NCBI GenBank assembly: GCA_023898365.1
Contig: CP060219.1
Location: 310,001-374,000, forward strand
Length of the DNA: 64,000 nt
Origin: Candidatus Woesearchaeota archaeon
Lineage (GTDB): Archaea > Nanobdellota > Nanobdellia > Woesearchaeales > GCA-023898365
Direction of reading: 5' to 3'
Shown: positions 35,156 to 44,338 of the stretch, one piece after another
How positions within the stretch are numbered: the stretch's first letter is position 1
Layout: the number at the start of each line of letters is the position of its first letter
Notes under the pieces: model-generated
What the model saw: only the letters and a program-made list of their open reading frames with translations
Databases searched by the model: none
What the model was told of the DNA's origin: nothing
Program-made: the position numbers and the translations under genes

Positions 35156-36310
35156 ATGTTACAACTGTTCAAGCCATTGGGAAAGATGAATAAAGGCCAT
35201 TTGCGGCTCATTGCAGAATATCTGCCACGAGAAGATGTGCAAGCAATCACCACACTTCTGAAAAAAAACCTGATTACAGTCACGTACGAACAACTCAGAA
35301 CAACAATCGTACGACCAAAAACCTATCCACAACTCCAAGCAAAACAATCAGACGGCAAACTTGAAAATAAACTTCGAAGCTACAACACCTTCATAGAAGA
35401 GCGGTTCTATCAAAAAGTATTCAGAGAATTCTCAAGTGTCGCGTTTGAAAAAATAAATTACTTCTTCGAACGAACCGGATTTAAGAAAAAAGAAATAACA
35501 AACGCACTCATCCTGAGCTTGTTTGCGAAAAACCCAACGCACCTACTCCTTCTTGGCGATCCCGAACAAGGACAAAACGAACTACTCTCTTCAGTAAGCA
35601 CCCTTTCACCAATTGGCGTAATTGCAGATCTTAAAGAAATTCCTGAATCGCACCTCTATATGAAAACGATCAACAAAAAACGAGAACCTGGCTGCATTGC
35701 AGAAGCGCACGACGGCATTCTCATCCTCAAACATCTCCAATTCAAAAGCGATGCAGCAACTCACACGTTTGCAAAAGCATTAGATACAGGAAAAACAACC
35801 TTCAAACGAGGTAAAGCAGAAGTGCACGTAACAAGCAATTTTTCGTGCATAGCCACCTCGTATCCAGATAGTTTTCATTTTGTTGGTAAACGCATCTCTT
35901 TCTTACATGGACAACTCATGTTCCCCCAAACCTTACTTCAAGACTTCTCACTTGTCTTCTTACTGCGAAGAAGTCCGCAACAAGAATTCTTCAGAGAAAA
36001 AAATTTCTATTCCCTTAACATGCACACGCAAGACATTAATGATCCGGATATTGAATTTGTCAGAAAATACATTGAGTATGCACGAGAGCACACCATCGAC
36101 TTTGCCCAGCTCTTAAAAGCAGAAGTAGCAGACTTTGTTGAAAGTCTTATGGGCAAAAAAGAATACTTTATAGAACCAAACAAAAACACTATCAAAGGCA
36201 TCATTAACTTAGCAAAGGCACGAGCAGCACTTCATTTGCGCAAAGACGTCACCACAGACGATCTCGAATTTGTCTTCTCTATCGTTAAAGAAAGCGCGAT
36301 TTCATTCTAA
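35156..36310 (+). CDS. Catalytically dead MCM-like AAA+ protein
   Basis: 384 residues. The ATPase region has the order of MCM helicases but lost every catalytic residue. Walker A GDPGxxKS is GDPEQGQN (about 134-141). The Walker B IDEFDK position reads LKHLQFK after DGILI. Sensor 1 is SCIATSYP, and the LLSRFDLIF arginine finger is LLQDFSLVFLL. The N-terminal OB/zinc domains of MCM are replaced by about 110 unrelated residues. A winged-helix-like end (NTIKGIINLAKARAALHLRKDV) remains. It may be a regulatory or scaffold paralogue of the replicative helicase. A TATA box GATTTATATAAC (about 35116-35127) supports the ATG at 35156 rather than GTG 35138. Confidence 0.75.
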   Translation: MLQLFKPLGKMNKGHLRLIAEYLPREDVQAITTLLKKNLITVTYEQLRTTIVRPKTYPQLQAKQSDGKLENKLRSYNTFIEERFYQKVFREFSSVAFEKINYFFERTGFKKKEITNALILSLFAKNPTHLLLLGDPEQGQNELLSSVSTLSPIGVIADLKEIPESHLYMKTINKKREPGCIAEAHDGILILKHLQFKSDAATHTFAKALDTGKTTFKRGKAEVHVTSNFSCIATSYPDSFHFVGKRISFLHGQLMFPQTLLQDFSLVFLLRRSPQQEFFREKNFYSLNMHTQDINDPDIEFVRKYIEYAREHTIDFAQLLKAEVADFVESLMGKKEYFIEPNKNTIKGIINLAKARAALHLRKDVTTDDLEFVFSIVKESAISF

Positions 36311-36311
36311 T

Positions 36312-36373
36312 CCGCCAATGATGACGTTATTCCCGGCTGAACACATGATGACAAGGAGTAACTGCTGAGGCGT
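36312..36373 (+). ncRNA. C/D box sRNA (guide for 2'-O-methylation)
   Basis: All four boxes are in order with archaeal spacing: C box ATGATGA (36318-36324), D' box CTGA (36337-36340), C' box ATGATGA (36345-36351), D box CTGA (36365-36368). The guides are 12 and 13 nt long and the D'-C' spacer is 4 nt. Terminal CGCC (36313-36316) pairs with GGCG (36369-36372), and a T7 run (36373-36379) follows as terminator. It starts directly after the MCM-like stop codon. The D' guide CGTTATTCCCGG could pair with the conserved 23S rRNA CCGGGGAUAAC near the peptidyl transferase centre with one G-U; the D guide target was not identified. Confidence 0.85.
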
Positions 36374-36422
36374 TTTTTTATTATACCAACAAAAGAAAAA
36401 ATAACTATTGAAAGTTCAGACG

Positions 36423-38192
36423 CTACTTCTTTCTGTATGAGCCGCCGCAATGATGCATTCCCGGATGCTTACGCGCATGAACGCGATGGTTACATCGCTC
36501 ACAGGTAAACTCTTTCTTGCGAAGCAAAAGCACCGCAAAGAAGATAACCAAACCTGCAACAACCGCAATGCCAACATAGACAATCATACCACTTTCAAGT
36601 TCAAGCACTAAGACTGCATGAAGCGATTTAATAAGTGCTTGTTTACGCACGCCATAATCTACACGAACATCTACTTCTTCATTATCTTCAATGTCAAGCG
36701 CGGAGAGCTTTGCGCGAACAATGAGTGCTTGTGATTGACGAGGTTCGAGAGCAGCAATCTTGCCACTCGTAAGCGTCATTTCTTCGCCGTCAACAATAAC
36801 ATCTGTAAGGGTGGCTTGCGCGTACGTTCGTTCAGTTCCTAAATTAGTGACATAAATTTTAAACGCAGAATTGATGCGATCATACGTCACACGATCAAGT
36901 AACAAATTAGAATCATCTTGAATGCTCACTTGAAGCACGTTTACTGCAGTTGCGACAAGAACATTTTCTAAACTCAAATAAAACGGACCGTACGCAGTTG
37001 TTAAATCAGCAATGAGTGAGGAACTAGGAAATTCTTGATCATAAGTTATGGTCGCCACTCTTCCCGAATCAAGAAAGTGAGATTCGTTATCACCTAAAGC
37101 GAAGACCTCACTTCCTGCACGCACCGTAATGGTATTTCTAAAATACAAAGGCAAATCGCCAACGTTTTCAAGTGCAACCTCGAGTTGTTTCGTGTACGCA
37201 TTATAGCGTATTTCTTGCAATTCAAGAAGTGGTCGAATAACAGGAAGTTGATAATAGTCAAGTTCACGCACCGTATTTCCTTGCGCGCCACTTGCCGTGC
37301 CAATTTCCAAGAAAACCCCCATAGAATGATTATGTTCATCACGAAGAACTTTCTTAATCTGCGCAGCAGGATTACTTAATTGATGGCCTACAACGACAAC
37401 ACTGCGAATATCATTATCAAGAAACACACGCTCAATCATTTCAGGATAAATATCTCTCCCAATAAAAAGCACCGGATATTCACCAATAAAAAATTCTTCG
37501 CGCAAAAATTCGCCGTTCGTTGCATAGAGTTGTTTTTGTGGACTAATTGCTAAATACCTATTCAATATTTCTAGATTGTTCAAAAACTTATCTCCCTTAT
37601 CTATGACTTGGGCATCATAAGAAGAAAGCACGGATTTGACATCCCTATCGAAACTTCCGTAAAACAAAAGAGAGGACGCTAAAGAAAGATAGGGTGTTAT
37701 GCGAGAAACAGATGTTTTATCTGCAAATAACACATAGCTGTCAGTGAGTGAAGCATACGAGGCAACACTTACTGAATCAAATGGAAAACTTGGGTTGACA
37801 ACAACATATGACGTGACTCCCTCAAGTTGCTCAGCAAGAAAAGTGTTCATATCGGTTGAGACAACCATTTCCTCAACATCAAAACCAGTATCAGAGAGAA
37901 CAGTACGATAATGAGCATACACAGGATCGCGAGAGGTTAAGAGCAAAACGCGAACGGGATCACCAGCACCTGTTTCTCGAGGCAAGTGTTGGGGCAATTC
38001 AAGTGCTTGAAGAGAGTTAGTGAGAAAAAATGATTTTGCGCCAACTAATTCGGCGAAAAGAATCGAAGAATACACGTCAGTCCATTCTTGAGAATTAACG
38101 ACAACAACATCAACACCAAGGTTTGTCGTTGCACCATAAGCAAAAGAAACCAATAACAACAATCCAATAAAGACAAGACTTGTTCGCACCAT
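36423..38192 (-). CDS. Membrane-anchored surface protein with a cytoplasmic zinc-ribbon-like tail
   Basis: 589 residues. Signal peptide (1-20); an extracellular alpha/beta region (about 25-300) with repeated VVV-N/TSRD-type strands reminiscent of cell-wall-binding/flavodoxin-like repeats; beta-sandwich repeats (about 310-520); a membrane helix (about 535-557); then a short tail with C564-x2-C567 and HHC at 580-582, a possible zinc knuckle. The family is not recognised. Its start overlaps the stop of the 830-residue neighbour (TAATG), so both are made together. Confidence 0.7.
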   Translation of the reverse strand: MVRTSLVFIGLLLLVSFAYGATTNLGVDVVVVNSQEWTDVYSSILFAELVGAKSFFLTNSLQALELPQHLPRETGAGDPVRVLLLTSRDPVYAHYRTVLSDTGFDVEEMVVSTDMNTFLAEQLEGVTSYVVVNPSFPFDSVSVASYASLTDSYVLFADKTSVSRITPYLSLASSLLFYGSFDRDVKSVLSSYDAQVIDKGDKFLNNLEILNRYLAISPQKQLYATNGEFLREEFFIGEYPVLFIGRDIYPEMIERVFLDNDIRSVVVVGHQLSNPAAQIKKVLRDEHNHSMGVFLEIGTASGAQGNTVRELDYYQLPVIRPLLELQEIRYNAYTKQLEVALENVGDLPLYFRNTITVRAGSEVFALGDNESHFLDSGRVATITYDQEFPSSSLIADLTTAYGPFYLSLENVLVATAVNVLQVSIQDDSNLLLDRVTYDRINSAFKIYVTNLGTERTYAQATLTDVIVDGEEMTLTSGKIAALEPRQSQALIVRAKLSALDIEDNEEVDVRVDYGVRKQALIKSLHAVLVLELESGMIVYVGIAVVAGLVIFFAVLLLRKKEFTCERCNHRVHARKHPGMHHCGGSYRKK

Positions 38193-40684
38193 TATAACTC
38201 CCTTAATGCCCTCGAAATTTCTGCCTCTTCCTTGACAATATCATATTGCCGTGATTTAAGCAAGACAGCTTGTTTTTTTAAAGATTGTTGTTTTTTCTCA
38301 TAAAGTGCAACTTTTTCTTGCAAATGAGCAAGTTCTTTTTGTTTAAGAACGGAATAGTTAGATTCGGAGTTTTTAACCAGCGTACGAATTTCCTGAAGTT
38401 TTGCATCAAGCGAAGCAAGCAATTTTTCCTGTTTTGCAAGTTTACTCTGCACTTCCTGATGCGATTTTTCAAGTTGCGTTTCTCGTTCGCGAAGAGAAGT
38501 TCTCGTAGCATCAAGAGCAGTTTCCGCAGCAACTAACTTGTTTTCCTTTGCTTGCAATGAAGCAATACGATTATGAAGAGCGTCTTTCTTTCGTTCAAGA
38601 GATTTAATTTTTCCCGAAAGTCTTGCCACATCACTTTCGATATGATGAATTTGTTTTGGCAAGAGTTTCTTTTCTTTGCCGACATGTTGTTCCAGAAGTG
38701 CTTTTTCTTTGAGAATTTTTTCACGTTCATCAAGAAGTTCATGTTCTATCTTGACAAGGGAACTTGCTTCTTCATGATGTGCTTTCGATTTCCGTACAAG
38801 AAGAATACGTTGTATTTTCAAAGAAATTCTATCTTCAAGATACGTGAACAAATCTTTTCGCCCGCCAACATAAGCAAATATGCCAACAAGAAACAAAAGG
38901 AGGAAGAGAAAAATCAAATACGTTAATTTGAGAGGTGATTGCAGATTCTCTTGCGTTGTTATACTGGTGTTTGTTTGATTAATCGGTTGGACAGGAACAA
39001 CAGGAAGGAGGGGAAGCACACCTAATTCTGAGCCTACAACAACCAAATCTTTTTGCACCGTATGCAAATCTCTTCCTCGCTCATACGAAAGTTTCGAAGA
39101 AAGAGAAAGAACAGAAGTTTCTGTCACTTCATCAGTTGGAAGCAATTCATAGACGTACAAAACCTTTTTTTCTTTTGGACCGAGTGTGACTGATGCATGC
39201 ACAATTCCTTTTGAAAACAACGTATCAGGAAGCACTTCAGCGACAGAAACGTTTGAGAGAGCATAACTCAACGGGTTAGTGACCGAAACAGAAACAAAAT
39301 ATTTTATGTTCCCATCTGTTTCTTTTGTAAGAAGTTCTTTTGAAATAATCGGCTCCACATAAGGAAGCACAGGGAACACCCCATCAAAAGAAATAGGCAT
39401 AAAACTTCCAAACTCGGTGCGACAAGAACCATCAACGCGTAGTTCATGAGCACCATAAGAAATATTGTGAGCAAAGGAAAGAACGGTGTGAAAGATGCTT
39501 TGATCCTCATCCAAGTTTCTTGATCGCCAACGTGTCGAAAGATCAAACAACGTTGTCAGAAGTTCAAAATCACAATATTCTAAAGAAAAATATTCATTAG
39601 GATTGTCAACAATCAATGAAAAGTCATAGACGCCTCCTTCATGAAATGACGCATTCGCAAGAGTGGCATTGTTAATAAGAACAAGAACGTGTAAGGGAAC
39701 TGTTTCAAGAGAAACAGGCACTTCATACCATTGTTCATCTCCGTCAATAGTAATGTAGAGAAAAAATTTGGTTAAGAGAGGATCGATCGGAACAACAGTG
39801 ATCGTCTGCACCCAGGTCGAGCCATTCATAAAGGATTCATCATTGCGATAATACGAGTCTCCTTCTCGAAATTCTTCTGAAGAAGCAAGCAACCGAACCG
39901 ATGAAGTAGGTATTTCAAAAGTTAAATCATGAGGCATCTCATCAGCAAAAGTAAACGTGACAACAAATGATTCGCCGTACGTTGTAGCAGGATCCACATC
40001 GATAGCAAGCACGGCAAAATGATGCTTTACTGTTAACGAATTTCTGTACGTGCCAGAAAAAAACTCATCATCATGTCGATACGTGTAGGTGCCAGTTAAC
40101 GTATAGTCCCCGGTGGGCGCCGTTGGTCGCAGCGTCGCAAAACAATCATCACTGCGATCAGCAGCAATGGACGTTCGCAAATACAGGTGCGTTGCATTTT
40201 CTTCGCAAGAACCAGTTGAGACCACTGTCAATCCTTGAGGAATAGGTATGGAGAATAACAAATTCTTAACGCGACCGTCACCTTCATTCATGATACTAAT
40301 GTTAACTTCTACCGTATCATTCCAAAAAACAGTGCGAGAAACATTTACATCAACTTTTATGTCAGGAGTGGGATCGCGCAAATAAACACGAGCAGTGTCA
40401 TTCGTTCGCGCCGTATAACAAAATTCAAAATCTTCACTGAGCACTTTACAATCATCAAGAAAGAAAATGAGAGGATCGGAGCGGTTCGTGCCATTGAGTG
40501 CTTCGTCAAGACGCAACGCAACTTTTGTTTGATTATGGGGCACTTGCAAAATGTACGTTTGATTACCAATCACCAACTCTTCGTTTGTTTCGTACGATGC
40601 GTTAAAGAGAACTTCAGCTGAAACAAATGGAAAAATCAACAAGAGACCTAACACCAACAAAAGGAGCGTATTCTTTTGCACCAT
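38192..40684 (-). CDS. Surface protein with beta domains, one membrane helix and a long cytoplasmic coiled coil
   Basis: 830 residues: a signal peptide (1-23), about 530 residues of beta-rich extracellular domains with conserved-alpha-crystallin/NEW3-like strands (VEVNISIMNEGDG, ISYGAHELRV) and N-glycosylation sites, a transmembrane helix (about 583-606, LIFLFLLLFLVGIFAY), and a C-terminal coiled coil of about 190 residues rich in Lys/Glu/Leu. It could link the envelope to a cytoplasmic structure. It is the middle gene of a three-gene unit with a small two-helix membrane protein upstream and the zinc-ribbon surface protein downstream. Confidence 0.7.
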   Translation of the reverse strand: MVQKNTLLLLVLGLLLIFPFVSAEVLFNASYETNEELVIGNQTYILQVPHNQTKVALRLDEALNGTNRSDPLIFFLDDCKVLSEDFEFCYTARTNDTARVYLRDPTPDIKVDVNVSRTVFWNDTVEVNISIMNEGDGRVKNLLFSIPIPQGLTVVSTGSCEENATHLYLRTSIAADRSDDCFATLRPTAPTGDYTLTGTYTYRHDDEFFSGTYRNSLTVKHHFAVLAIDVDPATTYGESFVVTFTFADEMPHDLTFEIPTSSVRLLASSEEFREGDSYYRNDESFMNGSTWVQTITVVPIDPLLTKFFLYITIDGDEQWYEVPVSLETVPLHVLVLINNATLANASFHEGGVYDFSLIVDNPNEYFSLEYCDFELLTTLFDLSTRWRSRNLDEDQSIFHTVLSFAHNISYGAHELRVDGSCRTEFGSFMPISFDGVFPVLPYVEPIISKELLTKETDGNIKYFVSVSVTNPLSYALSNVSVAEVLPDTLFSKGIVHASVTLGPKEKKVLYVYELLPTDEVTETSVLSLSSKLSYERGRDLHTVQKDLVVVGSELGVLPLLPVVPVQPINQTNTSITTQENLQSPLKLTYLIFLFLLLFLVGIFAYVGGRKDLFTYLEDRISLKIQRILLVRKSKAHHEEASSLVKIEHELLDEREKILKEKALLEQHVGKEKKLLPKQIHHIESDVARLSGKIKSLERKKDALHNRIASLQAKENKLVAAETALDATRTSLRERETQLEKSHQEVQSKLAKQEKLLASLDAKLQEIRTLVKNSESNYSVLKQKELAHLQEKVALYEKKQQSLKKQAVLLKSRQYDIVKEEAEISRALREL

Positions 40685-40690
40685 CTTACC

Positions 40691-41017
40691 TTATTTCACC
40701 CTAATTGATTCATCAACTTCTGAACTTGCACGAAAAATATTCTCTTGCAATTTCTTTTTTTCGAGGAGGTTGCGATAATCCCAATAATAGCCGCCAAGCA
40801 AAATAACAATTCCGCTCACCTCTAAAGCCACAATTGCACGATCTGCCTTGAATTCATTGTAAAGCCAAAAAATGGTCGTGATAATGATAATACCAATGCC
40901 AAAGGTTTTTAGAACACTAATAAACGGTTCCTCACCTTTTTGCTTGGTCTCAAGATCGATCTCGTCGCCAATAAGTTTTTCCTTTAGCTTAATCTTTCGA
41001 TCGAACTCAGACGCCAT
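40691..41017 (-). CDS. Small two-helix membrane protein
   Basis: 108 residues: a charged N-terminal segment, two hydrophobic helices (about 35-54 and 62-80) and a charged tail. No family is recognised. The TATA box (GTTTATAAGG, about 41034-41043) places the transcript at the ATG. It starts the operon of the two large envelope proteins, 6 bp before the next gene, and may assist their assembly. The 100 bp upstream hold only this promoter and the end of the PRPP synthetase gene. Confidence 0.6.
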   Translation of the reverse strand: MASEFDRKIKLKEKLIGDEIDLETKQKGEEPFISVLKTFGIGIIIITTIFWLYNEFKADRAIVALEVSGIVILLGGYYWDYRNLLEKKKLQENIFRASSEVDESIRVK

Positions 41018-41119
41018 AATGCCCTCTCTTCCTTATAAACCCTCTTGCTTTCACGTTTAAAAAAGTTCCGACAAGAGAAGTTGTGAGTAAAGAGGCAGAA
41101 CAGGCAAAGAAATCAAGCA

Positions 41120-42385
41120 TTATCCTTGTTTGGATAAGGTAAACGACGTGCTTCGTTTCAAAGCAAATAATGAAGAAACTTTGTCCTTTGAAAAAACACC
41201 ATTTTCGTTATAGACAGCATTAGCGTATGAACCCATCTGATGTTTTGCAAGACCTTCAGCAAAAAGCAGCGCGACACGAATTATTGAAGTGTTCTTTTTT
41301 AAGGGAAAGATAAGATTGTCTTCGACAAACGGATGTGAGTTACAAATGATGAGTTCTCGAAGGTCAGCAGAAGCAATTTTCTTCATAGCAGACTCAAAAT
41401 TTCTTCCGGCAAAAACAGGGTGAACAAGCATTGTTGATACAGAAGCGGGAAGTTCCTGTCCTTTTGAAGTACGTATGCCTTCTGTTCGAAAATGTTTTGC
41501 TGCTTCAGAAATTGTTCCGGCCGTATCGACCAAATCATCAACGATAACAATATGTTTTCCATCCATCGTTGTATAATTTGAGGAATAGGGATCATGAGGA
41601 TCGGGCAACACTTCAAGATTATCAGGATTGTTGGGCTGTCTTCTTATTTTTTTTAAGAACACTGCACTGACCCCTGTAAGGCCATGCTCTTTATGCAATA
41701 ACTCAAGTAAGACATGTAACGTCTTCTTCGCACCACCATCTGGGCTAACAAGAACGAGTTCTTCGCCAAAATTGTTCAGTGGAAAAAAAGAATGTTCTGC
41801 GAGGTAATGTGCAAAGAGAGGCGCAGGAGAAAACACCTGCAACGCATCCGTTCGTCCAAAGACGTCTGCATAAATATCGCGGATGAGCTCACTATGTAAT
41901 TCCATGGTAAAAACAGTCTTGATAGAACTTGCCGCAAAAAGTTTTGCTTGTAAGAGTGCAATCCTGCCACGTCCGGCGTTAGATGTCGAAGAAGGATTTT
42001 TTTTATCAAAGTCAGAAGCACTGCGATCAGCTCTGCTAAAATGCAAATCGGGAAGCACCGCATGAACAGCTTTTGCTCCGTTGTCATACGCTGCTTGTGC
42101 TGCGGCGCATACTCGAAATGAGAGCTCCCCAGGAAACAAATCGTCCTTTGTTTCAATGCTTGGCAATCCAAAAAGGTAGACTTCTTTGCCAACAACATCT
42201 ACACGAAATTTTGGATCAAATTCGCCGCCAGAAAACGTGCCCGAACTAAATACTGCTTCCACTTCAGGAATGGGAAGAGAAGGAGCGTGTTGTTTATACA
42301 AAAAGTTCGTCACTTTTTGCGTAAACTCATAACTCATACGATTCTTTGAAAGACTTACCAGAACCATGCGTGAAACATCAAGCAT
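41120..42385 (-). CDS. prs: Ribose-phosphate pyrophosphokinase
   Basis: 421 residues, longer than the usual 290-320 because of an internal loop and a C-terminal extension. The PRPP loop is IVIVDDLVDTAGTI, the ATP/ribose-5-phosphate region LPDLHFSRADRSA matches the family PYxxYARQDR, and VSPDGGAKKT matches SPDxGGxxR. It makes PRPP from ribose-5-phosphate and ATP for nucleotide and cofactor synthesis. A TATA box (GTTATAAAGC, about 42402-42411) gives a leaderless ATG at 42385. Confidence 0.85.
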   Translation of the reverse strand: MLDVSRMVLVSLSKNRMSYEFTQKVTNFLYKQHAPSLPIPEVEAVFSSGTFSGGEFDPKFRVDVVGKEVYLFGLPSIETKDDLFPGELSFRVCAAAQAAYDNGAKAVHAVLPDLHFSRADRSASDFDKKNPSSTSNAGRGRIALLQAKLFAASSIKTVFTMELHSELIRDIYADVFGRTDALQVFSPAPLFAHYLAEHSFFPLNNFGEELVLVSPDGGAKKTLHVLLELLHKEHGLTGVSAVFLKKIRRQPNNPDNLEVLPDPHDPYSSNYTTMDGKHIVIVDDLVDTAGTISEAAKHFRTEGIRTSKGQELPASVSTMLVHPVFAGRNFESAMKKIASADLRELIICNSHPFVEDNLIFPLKKNTSIIRVALLFAEGLAKHQMGSYANAVYNENGVFSKDKVSSLFALKRSTSFTLSKQG

Positions 42386-42435
42386 AAACAGGAGAGGGCT
42401 CTACCGCTTTATAACGTTTGTTTTCAAGATGCTGC

Positions 42436-43854
42436 TCACCCATCCATATAATGATGCCGCAGATAGGCAACAAGATCTGGTCGTGAAGCAGAACCGGTGA
42501 GCGTTCCTCGTCCAACACCATGATACTGCACGCCTGCTTCTTGCAATGCAAGAACTTCCTCTGCAGACAAAACATTTTTCCCATCAAAAACAGTTCGTAC
42601 CGAACCGAAGGGAGCGACATCCACACTTCGAAATTGATTATCTTCATTACCAATAATAATACTTGGATGATCAACGAGCGGAGCCATACCATACTGAGAA
42701 TCATACGTGAATAAGTGATGGCCAAGAGCAGACTCAAAATCTTCTTCGAGATTTCTTCGTGCGCCAGCAACAGGATCGTACACATGCACCGTTGCGCCCC
42801 TTTCTAAAAGCGTTCGCATCACTTCGACAGCCCTCGAGTCTCGAAGATCGTCTGTTCCTGCTTTAAAGCCAACTCCCCAGAGAACAAACTGTTCTCCTGT
42901 GAGATCTCCATTATAACTGGCAAGAATATTTTGTGTAAAACGCTCTGTTGCTACTTCGTTTCCTGCAATTGCTGCTTCAACAATTGGAAGAGGAACATGC
43001 AAGCCACGAGCAAATGTCGCAAGCGCACGCGTATCCTTTGGAAAACAGGAGCCACCATAGCCAAAACCTGCGTTAAGAAATTTACTTCCAATACGAGGAT
43101 CCATGCCCATCGCACGAGTGACTGCCTTAATATCTGCACCAACTGCTTCACAAAGGCGAGCAAGATCATTAACAAACGTAATCCTTGTTGCAAGCATTGC
43201 ATTCGATGCGTGTTTAGAAAGTTCTGCAGAGGCAACATCAGTCATGAGAATCGTCCCTTCGCCATACATGGTTCGAAAAAACCGGTGTACTTCTCTTTGC
43301 GCTTGCGGATCATCTAAGCCAACCACAACACGATAAGGCGTGCGAAGATCTGCCATTGCTGTTCCTTCTGCTAAGAATTCTGGACAGGCACCAACCGCAA
43401 CGCGAGCAGGACTTCCCGCAATACCTAGTTGTTCGAACAATACATCATCGAGCATGGAAGAAGTTCCTGGAGGAACGGTGCTCTTTACTAAGACAACTGC
43501 ATCATGCAGTAAATGAGAACCTATTGCCTGAGCTGCCTCAACTAAGTATTTAAGATTGGCATGTCCCGTTTCAGGAATTGAAGGTGTGCCAACTGCTAAA
43601 ATAATTAATTCAGGTTTTTCTAAAGCTTCATCAAGAGTTGAGGTTGGATGAATGTTTCGTTTGTTCTTACGCAGCAACTCAACAAGACCTGCCTCATGAA
43701 TGTACAAGTGATCCGTATCGCCTTCCAGAACCGCCTCAATGGCCGTTCTCTTCACTTCATCAGGGTCATACACGACAACTTTATGTGTGCCTGCAACATG
43801 AGCTGCTGTTGTTAATCCTACATATCCTGCTCCAAAGAAAGTGACGTTTTGCAT
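42436..43854 (-). CDS. ugd: UDP-glucose 6-dehydrogenase
   Basis: 472 residues with three recognisable parts: NAD-binding N terminus (FFGAGYVGLTTAAH), central helical domain with the catalytic cysteine in FGYGGSCFPKDT (about 265-276), and C-terminal UDP-binding domain (LWGVGFKAGTDDLRDS). It oxidises UDP-glucose (or a UDP-HexNAc relative) to the uronate for surface glycans, and could supply a sugar pathway related to the 2-7 kb cassette. A TATA box lies about 20-30 bp upstream. Confidence 0.9.
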   Translation of the reverse strand: MQNVTFFGAGYVGLTTAAHVAGTHKVVVYDPDEVKRTAIEAVLEGDTDHLYIHEAGLVELLRKNKRNIHPTSTLDEALEKPELIILAVGTPSIPETGHANLKYLVEAAQAIGSHLLHDAVVLVKSTVPPGTSSMLDDVLFEQLGIAGSPARVAVGACPEFLAEGTAMADLRTPYRVVVGLDDPQAQREVHRFFRTMYGEGTILMTDVASAELSKHASNAMLATRITFVNDLARLCEAVGADIKAVTRAMGMDPRIGSKFLNAGFGYGGSCFPKDTRALATFARGLHVPLPIVEAAIAGNEVATERFTQNILASYNGDLTGEQFVLWGVGFKAGTDDLRDSRAVEVMRTLLERGATVHVYDPVAGARRNLEEDFESALGHHLFTYDSQYGMAPLVDHPSIIIGNEDNQFRSVDVAPFGSVRTVFDGKNVLSAEEVLALQEAGVQYHGVGRGTLTGSASRPDLVAYLRHHYMDG

Positions 43855-43962
43855 CGTGGCATTTGCAAGAATGTTATTTTTTATAAAATGTACGAAAACA
43901 AGCTGAAACAGCCGAATTCATAAGGTAGAGGGTTTTTCACCACAGGCAAATAATAAATAACT

Positions 43963-43973
43963 TTATATATTTC
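43963..43973 (+). promoter_or_regulatory. TATA box of the RNase P RNA gene
   Basis: ACTTTATATAT lies about 24-28 nt before the predicted RNase P RNA 5' end at 43991. Confidence 0.6.
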
Positions 43974-43990
43974 TCTTCATTCACCATCAT

Positions 43991-44329
43991 CGTAAGTAAG
44001 CGCCAGAGCTAGCTTCGGATCATTCGTGATCTGCGGAAAGTCCACCCACTCATTACCGACCGCTTGTCGCAAGGCAAGAAGGGGAGACTCTTGGCAACAC
44101 AGACAAGAGAAAAAACCACCTGTTTTTTGGGATGATACGCAAAAGAACCGCCTTGGTAACAGACGGGAGTTAACTCGTTGACGACAAAACAGGAAAGGAT
44201 GAGAACTGTGCCCTGGTTGAGTGCAAGTCTTTTTGACGCTTAGTCTACTGCTAGCAAGGTCATCGCAAAGAAAAGTACTTCTTTGTTTGGGCCAATAACA
44301 GAAGGTGGCTTATCTGGCGCATACTTACC
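43991..44329 (+). ncRNA. rnpB: RNase P RNA
   Basis: About 339 nt. The P1 helix is perfect at the ends: GTAAGTA (43992-43998) with TACTTAC (44322-44328), then GCGCCAGA with TCTGGCGC. The conserved core is present: CR-I GCGGAAAGTCCA (about 44032-44043) and CR-V ACAGAAGGTGGCTTAT (about 44298-44313). These form the catalytic P4 region that cleaves tRNA 5' leaders. A T-rich tail (44329-44340) serves as terminator and runs into the end of the convergent surface-protein gene. Confidence 0.95.
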
Positions 44330-44338
44330 TTTCTTTGT

